Assembly (NCBI GenBank): GCA_002897615.1
Contig: BDTX01000021.1
Coordinates: 62,001 to 126,000 of the forward strand
DNA from: a bacterium BMS3Bbin14
GTDB lineage: Bacteria; Desulfobacterota; Desulfobulbia; Desulfobulbales; Desulfobulbaceae
Direction: 5' to 3'
Length of the DNA: 64,000 bases
Of the stretch, positions 54,204 to 63,167 are shown piece after piece. Positions within the stretch are counted from its first letter, which is position 1. Every line of letters starts with the position of its first letter. The translations under genes and the position numbers were made by a program. A model generated the notes under the pieces. It saw only the letters and a list, made by a program, of their open reading frames with translations, was not told the DNA's origin and searched no databases.

Positions 54204-54764
54204 ATGGATAATAAAACATTTCATTCTTCCGGCAGTAAGTGCCCCTTCTATTCAAAAAACCGGAGTAATGAATGCGGGATGACTAAGGGAGGAATGTATA
54301 TTCCCATGCCGGTACATGTGAAGATGTTTTGCCTCTCCTTGCGGTTTTCCCGGTGTCCGCAGTATATTTGCGGATATGAGCTTATTCGGCATAAGGTGGC
54401 GGAATCAGGGGGTATTGTAAGTGAAGTTCGAAGGAGGTCGCTTCGGTTCGCCGAACGGCTCTCTTTAACGCTGATGAGTTATTATAACAATATAAGGCCG
54501 CAGGAGTCCTTTTGTGATAAGGTGGCTACAATTGATGTGAGCCTTGGCGGGGTGAGGATAGAGGGTTCCCGGGAGCTTGCAAAAGATTCTTTTGTAAATT
54601 TTGAGTTTGGTTCTGATTTCCCGTCACCAGGTCTATCCGGGCTCGGTGAAGTGAAATGGTGTGAATCGCAAAAAGATTCAGACAGATTCGAGGCCGGTAT
54701 CGCCTTTGCCGACCTCAGTTCGTCCCGGACACTTGAAGCGTATCTGGATTCGTTGATGGTGTAG
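54204..54764 (+). CDS. PilZ-domain-like protein
   Basis: 186 residues. The N-terminal ~75 residues contain cysteines (CPFYSKNRSNECG, CLSL, RCPQYICG), possibly a metal site. The rest resembles a PilZ c-di-GMP receptor: basic RRRSLRFAERL in place of RxxxR, then TIDVSLGGVRIEG (D/NxSxxG) and beta strands VNFEF, GLGEVKWC, FEAGIAF. Sigma-54-driven and next to an exopolysaccharide locus, where c-di-GMP control is common. Start choice is uncertain for lack of a clear Shine-Dalgarno. Confidence 0.7.
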   Translation: MDNKTFHSSGSKCPFYSKNRSNECGMTKGGMYIPMPVHVKMFCLSLRFSRCPQYICGYELIRHKVAESGGIVSEVRRRSLRFAERLSLTLMSYYNNIRPQESFCDKVATIDVSLGGVRIEGSRELAKDSFVNFEFGSDFPSPGLSGLGEVKWCESQKDSDRFEAGIAFADLSSSRTLEAYLDSLMV

Positions 54765-55217
54765 TCGACATGGCCACGCAAGAGGACAAATACTTTTCCT
54801 GTTCCTGTTTCCTGCCCGTTTGAGGCCGGTTTTTCCCCCATTCTTCCCTTGTCTCCCGTAGTCTATGCTTCCCCCGGACTCTGCATTTTTTTAATCTCGA
54901 ACAAAAAGTCCTCGTTCCCGGAATAATATCATTGCCGAAAACACGATCAACTGGTTTTCTTTCTTTTCCGGCTGTTGGCCAGGCAAGGGATATTTTTGGG
55001 CTGGGCTGGGCTGGGCTATGGCCTGGATTCTCTGGCCGGCACATCTGTTAAAAACCGCCTGGTTGATCCTGCCGGCATCATGCGTTACGGGAAACAAAAT
55101 AAGGCGTCAAAAAGGCGGAGGTCGCCGATCTTGACGGAAAGAACTTGCTTCTCCGGGGCAGTCGGGGGATTATGGAACGAATGGATATTTTAACGATAGG
55201 CGTAACGGGTATAAATT
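54765..55217. other. Intergenic region with an element B fragment and a 5-bp tandem repeat
   Basis: 54884-54923 matches one arm of element B (AATCTCGAACAAAAAGTCCTC). Near 54997-55017 GGGCT is repeated four times in tandem. I see no supported gene; the gspE promoter should lie toward the right end. Confidence 0.5.
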
Positions 55218-57044
55218 ATGAGTTTTCTGAATAGCGAGGCCCTGTTGGATCTTCTCTGCGCCGAGGGGTTGCTGACCTCTGAGCAGCGGCAGTTTGTCGT
55301 TTTACAGAAAGGGAAGCAGCGCCAGAAGCTGCTGCGACAGTATGCCGGGCGCCGCCGGAGTGACCAGCGGCGTGGAGAGAGACCTGAGCCTGATCTGCTG
55401 GACATTATTGTTTCTCTCCGTCTTGAGGTTAAGGGCAAAAAGTCCGTCCCCCTGACCGAAGAGATGATCATGCAGGCGGTCAGTCTGAAGTTTAAAATTC
55501 CGTTCAAGAAACTCGATCCCCTGGATCTGGATATCGATACCGTGACCCGGACGATCCCGAAATCTTTTGCTGTCTGCCATTTGATTGTCCCGGTTGATGT
55601 CCGCAACGGCATCCTCGAGGTCGTGACCTGTAATCCCGACAACCAGGTGGCGCTGGAGGATATTGAACGGGCCAACCAGCTCAAGGTCCGGCCTTTTTTG
55701 AGTACCAGGAGTGATATCCGGAAGATCCTGACCGAGTTTTTCGGTTTCCAGCGTTCCATCTCGGCGGCCGAGGTCCAGTTTGGCGCGCCCGGTGACGGTT
55801 CGTCGGTTGATATCGGCAACCTGGAACAGTATGTCCGGCTCTCCTCGGCCATGGAGCTGTCTTCCAGCGACCAGCACATCAAAAGCGCTGTCAACCATCT
55901 GTTCAGCTATGCCCTGGATCAACGGGCCAGCGATATCCATATTGAACCTAAACGGGATATCTGCCTGATCCGCTTCCGGATTGATGGGGTGCTGCATACC
56001 ATTTACAAGCTGCCCAAGGCCGTTCATACCGCAATCGTTTCCAGGGTCAAGTCACTGGGCCGGCTTGATATCTCTGAAAAACGCCGGCCCCAGGACGGCC
56101 GGATCAAAATCGGCCAGGGGCAGGGGGAGGGGGGCAAAGAGGTGGAGGTGCGGGTTTCCACGGTGCCGGTGGCCTTTGGCGAAAAGGTGGTGCTGCGGCT
56201 TCTGGATCCCGATGTTATTTTTCAGGACCTGAACCAGCTGGGTTTTTCCCGGCGAGATGCCGTGGTGTATAACAGTTTTACGAGTTCACCCAACGGGATC
56301 GTCCTGGTGACCGGCCCGACCGGCAGTGGTAAATCGACCACCCTGTACTCGACCCTGAAGAAAATGGCCACCCCGGAAAAGAACGTTGTGACCGTGGAAG
56401 ACCCGGTGGAGATGGTGTACGAGGAATTTAACCAGATTGCCGTCCAGCCGTTGATTGATGTGAATTTTTCCACCATCCTGCGCAACATCCTGCGGCAGGA
56501 TCCGGATATCATCATGATCGGCGAGATCCGCGATCTTGAAACAGCCCGGTACGCGGCGCAGGCGGCCTTGACCGGGCACCTGGTGTTTTCCACCCTGCAT
56601 ACCAATGATGCGGTTTCGAGCATTATCCGGCTGGAAGACCTCGGGCTGGAGCCGTTTTTGATCGCGTCCACCCTGTTGGGGGCCGTGGCGCAGCGACTCG
56701 TGCGCCGTATCTGTCCACACTGCGTGGAGACCTATACCATGGACGCCGCCGACTTGCGGAAAATGGGTTTCCCGGTAAACGAGGACGGGGCTGTGAAACT
56801 GAAGCGGGGCAAGGGCTGCATTCAGTGCCGGAACACCGGCTACTCGGGCCGCTGCGCCGTATTCGAGGTCTTTCCCATGTCGGAACAGCTCAAAAAGCTG
56901 GTTTCCGATAAGGCAGCGGACGCGGAACTCCGGCAGGTGGCGATTCGCGAAGGCATGACCACCCTGCGTGAAGACGCCTGGCTCAAGGTCCGCAAAGGGG
57001 TGACCACCCTGGAAGAGACTTTGCGGGTAGCGGGTGAAGTGTAA
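55218..57044 (+). CDS. GspE/PilB-type secretion or pilus assembly ATPase
   Basis: 608-residue hexameric ATPase. N-terminal MshEN/T2SSE-N regions (about 1-175), then the motor domain with Walker A GPTGSGKST (366-374), Asp box, Walker B MIGEIRDLETA, His box TGHLVFSTLHTNDA, and a late tetracysteine zinc site (CPHC...CIQC). It may partner with PilC at 8032 or with a secretion system outside the window. The first ~70 residues contain a basic stretch (QYAGRRRSDQRRGERP) unusual for PilB. Its stop lies in the target duplication of element A copy 10. Confidence 0.92.
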   Translation: MSFLNSEALLDLLCAEGLLTSEQRQFVVLQKGKQRQKLLRQYAGRRRSDQRRGERPEPDLLDIIVSLRLEVKGKKSVPLTEEMIMQAVSLKFKIPFKKLDPLDLDIDTVTRTIPKSFAVCHLIVPVDVRNGILEVVTCNPDNQVALEDIERANQLKVRPFLSTRSDIRKILTEFFGFQRSISAAEVQFGAPGDGSSVDIGNLEQYVRLSSAMELSSSDQHIKSAVNHLFSYALDQRASDIHIEPKRDICLIRFRIDGVLHTIYKLPKAVHTAIVSRVKSLGRLDISEKRRPQDGRIKIGQGQGEGGKEVEVRVSTVPVAFGEKVVLRLLDPDVIFQDLNQLGFSRRDAVVYNSFTSSPNGIVLVTGPTGSGKSTTLYSTLKKMATPEKNVVTVEDPVEMVYEEFNQIAVQPLIDVNFSTILRNILRQDPDIIMIGEIRDLETARYAAQAALTGHLVFSTLHTNDAVSSIIRLEDLGLEPFLIASTLLGAVAQRLVRRICPHCVETYTMDAADLRKMGFPVNEDGAVKLKRGKGCIQCRNTGYSGRCAVFEVFPMSEQLKKLVSDKAADAELRQVAIREGMTTLREDAWLKVRKGVTTLEETLRVAGEV

Positions 57045-57047
57045 TGA

Positions 57048-57266
57048 CCTGAATCCGTGACGGCTTGAGATAATATTCCAGGCAATATGTAGAATTTATT
57101 GTATTATTGACGAATAAATGCATTTTATACTTTTCACCGCGCCGCCCTGCGGGGCGCCCGGTAACGGCGCAGCTGCTGCGTTGGCAACCAGTTGATATCA
57201 CACCATGATAATCAACATCGTTGGAGCCTTGCATCTGCACTGTTATCGAACGCTCACGGATTCAGG
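57048..57266 (-). mobile_element. Element A copy 10, inserted at the gspE/smpB junction
   Basis: 219-bp reverse copy flanked by TAATGA on both sides (57042-57047, 57267-57272). The left copy contains the gspE stop, the right copy the smpB start. Confidence 0.95.
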
Positions 57267-57268
57267 TA

Positions 57269-57721
57269 ATGAGACAACGGATCGTCTGTAAAAATAAAAA
57301 GGCCTTTCATGATTACCATATTGAACGAACCATGGAGGCCGGCATGGTACTCTCCGGGCCGGAGGTGAAATCGCTGCGGGCCGGTCGAGCCAATCTGAAG
57401 GACGGTTATGCCCAGCTCAAGGGCGGTGAGGTCTTTCTTTATAATGTGCATATTTCGCCCTATGCCTTTGCCACCCATACCGCCTCCGACCCGTTGCGGG
57501 TTCGCAAATTGTTGCTGCACAAACGGGAAATAAGAAAATTGATCGGTAAAATGCGGGAGAAGGGCCTTGCGCTTATCCCCTTGAAGATATATTTTATCAA
57601 TAATGGTAAGGCCAAGATAGAATTGGGTCTTGCCCGTGGCAAGAAACTTTACGATAAACGGGCGGCGCTGAAGGAAAAACAGTCCAACCGCGATATGGAG
57701 CGGGCTTTGCGCCGCCAGTAA
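57269..57721 (+). CDS. smpB: SsrA-binding protein SmpB
   Basis: 150-residue tmRNA partner in trans-translation. [34 protein letters not shown] and the C-terminal [20 protein letters not shown] are standard. Start ATG at 57269 gives the family N-terminus; the frame opens upstream into element A copy 10. Because of that insertion the usual ribosome binding site is lost (only AGG 2 nt before the ATG). ssrA follows 25 bp downstream. Confidence 0.96.
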   Translation: MRQRIVCKNKKAFHDYHIERTMEAGMVLSGPEVKSLRAGRANLKDGYAQLKGGEVFLYNVHISPYAFATHTASDPLRVRKLLLHKREIRKLIGKMREKGLALIPLKIYFINNGKAKIELGLARGKKLYDKRAALKEKQSNRDMERALRRQ

Positions 57722-57746
57722 AGTAACAATAAAAAAATTGAACAAA

Positions 57747-58105
57747 GGGGGCGAAACGGATTCGACGGGGATATATAAGCTCAACGTTGCATGCCGAGCT
57801 TCTGTCTGCTCGTAAAACCGATGGAATTAAAATATAATCGCAGACGATTATAACTACGCATTAGCAGCTTAGTCTGCTTTGCCGTTCCCCCGGTCCTCGC
57901 CCACTGGACCGGACCGGAGCGCCGACTTCGTGGGCTGGTCAGCGCGACGTGCCTGTCGTTTCGCTGACGAGACTTTTACAGGTTAGCGCCGGGATATCCG
58001 GGTTCCGGGTGAGCCCCTGGCGCGAAACTCAAACCTGGAACTAAGCATGTAGATACGTGAGGGGAGTATTTTCGGACGCGGGTTCGACTCCCGCCGCCTC
58101 CACCA
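57747..58105 (+). ncRNA. ssrA: Transfer-messenger RNA (ssrA)
   Basis: One-piece tmRNA of 359 nt. 5' end GGGGGCGAAACGGATTCGAC and 3' end GGTTCGACTCCCGCCGCCTC plus CACCA give the tRNA-like acceptor and T arms. The tag frame runs 57840-57872 and encodes ADDYNYALAA then TAG. CCA encoded. Directly after smpB. Confidence 0.97.
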
Positions 58106-58115
58106 TTGTATTCAG

Positions 58116-58169
58116 AACGAACCGATCCGAATGCCCAACGCGGCATGTCGGTCGGTTCGTTTTTTTTTG
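58116..58169 (+). terminator. Terminator of ssrA
   Basis: Long stem from AACGAACCGA (58116) to TCGGTTCGTT (about 58150-58160) with inner ATGCC/GGCAT pairing, followed by T9. Confidence 0.85.
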
Positions 58170-58542
58170 TAGCAGGGAGTTGCGGCGTTTCTTGGTGCCG
58201 CCTTGCCCTACTTTACTATCAGCCGGTTTTCGGGAAATTCCTGGAGGGGATGGAATAATGGCGGGAGGCAACCCCGGTCAACATCGCCGTCGATCCATAC
58301 GATTGGGGGGATACGATTATGCGCAAACCGGCGGATATTTCGTAACCATATGTACACAAACCCGACAGTGTTTCTTCGGTGACATTGTTGATGGTGCAAT
58401 GGTATTGAATGACGCAGGAATAATGATCCAAACCGTATGGGATGACATCCCCCGGCATTATCCGGGCATTGATATCGACGCATGTCAAATCATGCCCAAC
58501 CACATTCACGGCATTATCATAATCCCCGTAGGGGCAACCCCC

Positions 58543-58668
58543 CGTGGTTGCCCAGGTTCCCATGACCGCCCAGGTCCCCATGACCGCCCAGGTCCCCATG
58601 ACCGCCCAGGTCCCCATGACCGCCCAGGTCCCCGTGGCCGCCCAGGTCCCCATGACCGCCCAGGCATG
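58543..58668. repeat. Minisatellite 1: 18-bp unit, 7 copies
   Basis: Unit CATGACCGCCCAGGTCCC, four identical copies and three variants in direct tandem; in frame, each encodes HDRPGP. Confidence 0.9.
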
Positions 58669-58709
58669 TCACAACAAACGAATACACAACAATCAACCGT
58701 AGGGGCGGC

Positions 58710-58856
58710 CCCCCGTGGCCGCCCAATTGCCCCCCGTGGCCGCCCAATTGCCCCCCGTGGCCGCCCAATTGCCCCCCGTGGCCGCCCAATTGCCCCCCGT
58801 GGCCGCCCAATTGCCCCCCGTGGTTGCCCAATTGCCCCCCGTGGTTGCCCAATTAA
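58710..58856. repeat. Minisatellite 2: 21-bp unit, 7 copies
   Basis: Unit CCCCCGTGGCCGCCCAATTG plus C, five identical and two GGTTG variants. It is bounded by the REP halves GTAGGGGC (58699) and GCCCCTACGG (58902). Confidence 0.9.
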
Positions 58857-58897
58857 TAACCCCTGTGGTTGTTCCAAATTAGGGCAACCACGGGGGG

Positions 58898-59902
58898 GTG
58901 CCCCTACGGTTGATTTTAACATTGAAATTCCGGATTGACTTTCTTGGTTCTCTCAAGGGCTTGATTATTCTGGATGAAATTCAGATAATGCCCGAACTCT
59001 TCAGTGTGCTCAGGGTGCTGGTGGACAGGCCGAACAATCAGGCAAAATTTTTAATCCTCGGGAGTGCTTCTCCCCATATTATTAAAAATGTATCTGAAAC
59101 CCTGGCCGGACGAACGGAATTCATTGAACTCTCAGGCTTCAATCTTGAAGAAACTGGAACAGAATCTCAGAAAAAACTCTGGTTGCGAGGAGGTTTTCCT
59201 CGTTCCTTTCTTGCCGCTTCAAACCAGGACAGCCTGGCCTGGCGAGAAAATTTCATCCGCACCTTTCTGGAGCGGGACATCCCGCAATTAGGCATCTCTA
59301 TCCCGGCCCAGGCCATACGACGTTTCTGGTCAATGCTTGCCCATTACCACGGACAAACCCTGAACGCCTCAGAACTTGGCAGGTCTATGGGCCTGTCCGA
59401 CAAAACAATCAAATTCTATCTCGACATTCTGACCGGTACGTTTATGGTCCGCCAGCTACAACCCTGGCATGAAAACATCAGCAAACGGCAGGTCAAAGCC
59501 CCGAAGATTTATTTTCGAGATTCAGGAATCCTGCATAGTCTGCTCGATATTCCGGACCATCATCATCTCATGGGTCATCCCCGACTCGGGGCCTCCTGGG
59601 AGGGCTTTGCCCTGGAGCAGATTCTTCAGATCGTCGGCCCAACCGAACCATATTTCTGGGCCACCCACAGCGGGGCGGCAGTTGATCTGTTTTTTTCAAA
59701 AGATGGAAGAAGATATGGTGTGGAATTTAAATTCAACGAGGCGCCGAAGATCAGTAAATCCATGCACATTGCCCTGGCCGACCTGAGGTTGTCTCATCTC
59801 TATGTGATCTACCCTGGTAAAGAGTCTTATCCTGTTGCTGAAAATATTTCGGTTGTTTCCCTTGCGGATGCAGGAAATGGAGATAACCTCTCTTCGAGAT
59901 AA
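58898..59902 (+). pseudogene. DUF4143/AAA ATPase lacking its Walker A (5'-truncated)
   Basis: From about 58937 the frame reads DFLGSLKGLIILDEIQIMPE (Walker B, LIILDEIQ) and continues through a complete AAA_14/DUF4143 ATPase: LILGSASPHII (sensor), winged-helix ASELGRSMGLSDKTIKFYLD, and the C-terminal nuclease-like DLFFSKDGRRYGVEFKF. The family has about 60 more N-terminal residues with the P-loop; they are gone, replaced by the RAYT 3' end. The nominal ATG at 58898 lies in REP sequence. Probably non-functional as an ATPase. Confidence 0.8.
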
Positions 59903-60006
59903 GTGACCGTCAGGTAGTACGTATCTGTACTTCCACAGAGGGCAAGCCGTCTGAAGGACGCCGATGGATTTGCCAGTGCGGCACAGATTTTTTTCAAGGA
60001 GGCCTT

Positions 60007-60999
60007 GTGAAAAGAAATGATCCTTGTCCCTGCGGCAGCGGTAAAAAATACAAGAAATGCTGCATGCAAAGGAGTGAGAGTGATCACCTCCAGGATATGA
60101 AGGAGGAGCTCCACAACCTGATCGGTAGTCGGAGTTTTGAGTCAACGGAAGAACTACAGGCGGTGCTTGATCAGTGCAACCAGCAGAAAAACAGTGCTCC
60201 TGTTGATGATTTTCACGGCTTGTCGTCAGAGCTGATGCACCGCTTTCTCTACATGCCCTTTGATATTCCAAAGCTGGTTTCATTTCCGCTTGAACTGCAG
60301 ACGGAACCAAAGAGTAAAGCCGCGTTTCTTCTCTCCATACTGGTTGAAGGCACCGGTGAGGACGGCATAAAGCTGACCGCCAAAGGCGGCAACCTGGGCC
60401 GGAAGTTCTGTCAGGAGGCAAGCAGGCGCTACTACAGCCAGTATCCGGATCCCATTATGTCCCGCCTTGCGGTACGTTCAGAAACCAACTTTGAACCACT
60501 GCATACCATCCGGCTCACTGCACAGCTCGGTGGGCTGACTCGCAAGTACAAGGGAAAATTACGCTTGACTAAGAAATGCCGGAACGCCTTGGACAAAGGA
60601 GGTCTCAAGGCCCTCTACCCCCTTCTGTTCCACTCTTATATCAAAAAAATTAACTGGGGATACCGTGACAGATACCAGGAAGTTCCTTTTGTTCAGCAGT
60701 CTTTTCTCTTCAGCCTCTACCTGCTCCACAAATATGGCGGCAGCTGGCAACCTGATGTCTTTTATAGTGACAATTTCTTCAAGGCGTTTCCCGTGCTCAT
60801 GAATGAAATCGAGCCCAGGCAGTATGAGCCGCCGGAAGATACTCTGCAGCATTGCTATATTCTGCGCACATTGGTGAGGTTTGCCGGTTTTTTTGGTCTG
60901 GCTGATGTTGAACGGATTTCCCAGGAACCGCTTAATTGTGAGTACCGTATCCGCACAACCGGACTGCTGAAAGAAGCTGTTCATTTCAGAGTGCCCTGA
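60007..60999 (+). CDS. SEC-C motif protein of unknown function
   Basis: 330 residues. N-terminal SEC-C zinc motif CPCGSGKKYKKCC (residues 7-19), as in the SecA tail, followed by a helical region I cannot assign. Start GTG at 60007 with AAGGAGG 5 nt upstream. The next gene starts on its stop codon (TGATG), so they are co-translated. Accessory context: transposase remnants on both sides. Confidence 0.75.
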   Translation: MKRNDPCPCGSGKKYKKCCMQRSESDHLQDMKEELHNLIGSRSFESTEELQAVLDQCNQQKNSAPVDDFHGLSSELMHRFLYMPFDIPKLVSFPLELQTEPKSKAAFLLSILVEGTGEDGIKLTAKGGNLGRKFCQEASRRYYSQYPDPIMSRLAVRSETNFEPLHTIRLTAQLGGLTRKYKGKLRLTKKCRNALDKGGLKALYPLLFHSYIKKINWGYRDRYQEVPFVQQSFLFSLYLLHKYGGSWQPDVFYSDNFFKAFPVLMNEIEPRQYEPPEDTLQHCYILRTLVRFAGFFGLADVERISQEPLNCEYRIRTTGLLKEAVHFRVP

Positions 61000-61659
61000 T
61001 GCCTGAAAAGAAAAAACGCTATAACTGTGATGAACCCGACGACGAAATCGTAAGGGACGAAGTGAGCCGCATTTTCTCGAAACATCCCAGTGATTACATC
61101 GAAAAATTGGAGGAAATCGGTTTCACATATTATGATGACGATTTCGACGATGAGGAACAGGAGGAAGCCCGGGCCAGACCGGTCAACAGTAATCAGCTTT
61201 ACCTGGTTTCATTTTTCCGGGGTGATATTCCGTTATCAGACCGGACCATTGAAATATTTCTTGAGGAACGAAGGAGTTCCAAACCTAATTCCCCCCTGAT
61301 ACGAAAATATTTCAAACAGGCTAACAAGCACCTTCTCGCCTTGCTCCTCCATGGACTTCAGCTGTACCCTGTGTCGGAGGAGCTTCTTGCAGACCTTGGA
61401 TTTTTCCATGAATTCAGGAATATTCTGAGTGTTCTCATCGAGCATTACACACTGGCCTGTGAAATAGAACAGGATCTCGAGTGTTTTTCAGAGCTGGCCC
61501 TGGATTTTTTTTTACGCAACTTCTTCGGACGGATAGGATGCGTTGTATGCACTGAAAGAAAAATATCCCTTGGGAACGAATAAACGCAGCGTTCTTGATT
61601 TTTTGTGCGAAATCGAAAACACCCAGGATGGTGACGACGGCAACGGGGTACAGTTTTAA
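60999..61659 (+). CDS. Hypothetical acidic protein, apparently frameshifted near its 3' end
   Basis: 194 residues are readable to a stop at 61583: acidic N-terminus (YYDDDFDDEEQEEARARP), then a helical domain. The neighbouring frame from about 61536 continues plausibly (DALYALKEKYPLGTNKRSVL...) to TAA at 61657-61659, so one extra G in ATAGGATG (61533-61540) may have split the gene. Function unknown. It converges with the next gene, overlapping its stop by a few bases. Confidence 0.6.
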
Positions 61660-62696
61660 CCAAACTCCCTACGGAGGAGCTGGAGGAACGGTTCTTCAAA
61701 AGTATTCAGCGTATCGACATAAGGTCGGGCATCGGCAAGATATCCTATTTCATCCAGAAAGAGAAAAAAGAGGCGCAGGGCCGGTAGCCAGTCCACGTGT
61801 CCTTCCGGTTCCATTATGATTTTTCGCAGCACAAAATCATAGAAAAAATCCTCGAAGAAAAGTTCATCCGTGTTGCGCAGGACACCTGCTTCATCATGAT
61901 CGTACTGGTAAACAAAATTGACAAAAAACGTGGCCAGGAAACTGAAATCATCGAGAAACTTCAGGTCGATACCCTTTCCCTTCAACCAGTTTTTGAATGC
62001 CTTGCCGCATTGCTCTTCCATGGGGTCATATTTCCGTTCCCACTGCTCATAGTCATCAACAGAGACCAGCTTGGCCTCATCAAGGTCTGTCAGCAGGGCA
62101 AGAAAACGTGCATCTTCTTCAGTAAGCGGCAGCTTTTTTTTATTCAGCACCAGCATACCATAGTCAAACGGTTCTATGACATGCCGGGTTGCCTTGCGCA
62201 TGAACATCATCGGACCTCCCCTCGGCTGAATATCAGGGGGAAACATTTCATGTTTCAAAATGACCAGCTTTTCAACTATGTCTTCCGCTTCCTGTAAATT
62301 GACATTACAGGCCTGCATAACAGCCTTGCAACACTCTGATTTCATGGCTGGATTCGCATCGTCCAGTTCCACGGCAATGGAATAATTCCACAGGGGCATA
62401 CCCAGACCAATGGCATTGTCCATACTCTCAAGCCCCCTGATGTCCGGATGCCTGGTCATAGCCTTGACAAATTCCATGAGAGCCTCGCTCATACCAACCT
62501 CTCGAAACCCGACAGGTACGGTATCTGGGGCCAAGTGTGGATAATCAAAATCCGGGGGCATGTAGTCATGTCCGGATTGGGGCCGCGGCCTGTTCTGTTT
62601 TGCCTTGACCAGCCGAAGCTTTCTCTTCTGAGCCTTACGCTGTCCTGCCTTGGCCTTACGTTTGGCGATATTTTTTTTATTTTTCTTTTTTGCCAT
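61656..62696 (-). CDS. Hypothetical protein with lysine-rich N-terminus
   Basis: 346 residues. The first 40 are extremely basic (MAKKKNKKNIAKRKAKAGQR), possibly nucleic-acid binding. The rest is helical and aromatic-rich (FFEDFFYDFVLRKIIMEPEG) and resembles in style the two proteins encoded on the other strand (FFLRNFF). No family recognised. Convergent with the frameshifted gene. Confidence 0.65.
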   Translation of the reverse strand: MAKKKNKKNIAKRKAKAGQRKAQKRKLRLVKAKQNRPRPQSGHDYMPPDFDYPHLAPDTVPVGFREVGMSEALMEFVKAMTRHPDIRGLESMDNAIGLGMPLWNYSIAVELDDANPAMKSECCKAVMQACNVNLQEAEDIVEKLVILKHEMFPPDIQPRGGPMMFMRKATRHVIEPFDYGMLVLNKKKLPLTEEDARFLALLTDLDEAKLVSVDDYEQWERKYDPMEEQCGKAFKNWLKGKGIDLKFLDDFSFLATFFVNFVYQYDHDEAGVLRNTDELFFEDFFYDFVLRKIIMEPEGHVDWLPALRLFFLFLDEIGYLADARPYVDTLNTFEEPFLQLLRREFG

Positions 62697-62841
62697 GATG
62701 ATCCGTTCTACAACCTGAAAATATTATTTTTTCTGCAAAGGCGTCTGACATGATAATATCGTCTGCTAATTATGCGTCGAGGATTTTTTTACCCAGCTTC
62801 ATGTCCAGAAGAACAGGGGGGGGATGGAGCCTGGATTCCTA

Positions 62842-62949
62842 ATGATCCAAACCGTATGGGATGACATCCCCCGGCATTATCCGGGCATTGATATCGACGC
62901 ATGTCAAATCATGCCCAACCACATTCACGGCATTATCATAATCCCGTAG
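62842..62949 (+). pseudogene. RAYT fragment, near-identical copy of 58426-58531
   Basis: 35 codons, MIQTVWDDIPRHYPGIDID...PNHIHGIIIIP, matching the middle of the RAYT at 58258 at the nucleotide level except for one missing C at the end that brings in TAG. Confidence 0.85.
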
Positions 62950-63030
62950 GGGCAACCCCCTGTGGTTGCCCGGATTTGGGGCAACCGCGGGTGTTAAAAG
63001 GAGGGCAACCACGGGGGGGTGCCCCTACGG
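62945..63030. repeat. REP-like inverted repeat
   Basis: GTAGGGGCAACCCCCTGTGG...CCACGGGGGGGTGCCCCTAC, a large hairpin of the same sequence type as the ends of the RAYT minisatellite block. Confidence 0.8.
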
Positions 63031-63040
63031 GGAACGAAAC

Positions 63041-63165
63041 CGCCGTTCCATACGATTGCGTGGATATGATTATTCACATCCGGGGCGTTTTTTGTGACGA
63101 TATGCACACAGAACCGGGAATGTTTATTCGGTGAAATCGTAGGGGCAGGCCCCCGTGCCTGCCCC
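63041..63165 (+). pseudogene. Second RAYT N-terminal fragment with frameshift
   Basis: RRSIRLRGYDYSHPG, then after a 1-nt shift AFFVTICTQNRECLFGEIVG: the N-terminus of a different RAYT paralogue, running into a REP hairpin. Confidence 0.75.
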
Positions 63166-63167
63166 AT
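63138..63167. repeat. REP hairpin
   Basis: GTAGGGGCAGGC-cccc-GTGCCTGCCCC, the short REP form. The stretch 63168-63449 after it shows no gene I can support. Confidence 0.75.

Larger units (their letters stand above)
58258..58938 (+). pseudogene. REP-associated tyrosine transposase (RAYT), 3'-truncated
   Basis: The first 90 residues are a RAYT/IS200-like Y1 transposase N-terminus: RSIRLGGYDYAQTGGYFVTI, then the HUH metal motif PNHIHGI (His82, His84). After this the frame runs into two blocks of tandem repeats (DRPGPH x7, GRPIAPR x7) and stops with FNIEIPD. The catalytic tyrosine region and C-terminal half are missing, so it should be inactive. The repeat blocks are amplified REP sequence. It has replaced the beginning of the next gene. 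Confidence 0.8.

Noticed and set aside
54975-55193. 72-codon frame before gspE
   Set aside because: It runs through the GGGCT tandem repeat, has no ribosome binding site and no recognisable features.
58543-58856. Possible CRISPR array
   Set aside because: The repeats are directly adjacent with no unique spacers and stay in frame with a transposase gene; they are minisatellites. No cas genes are present.
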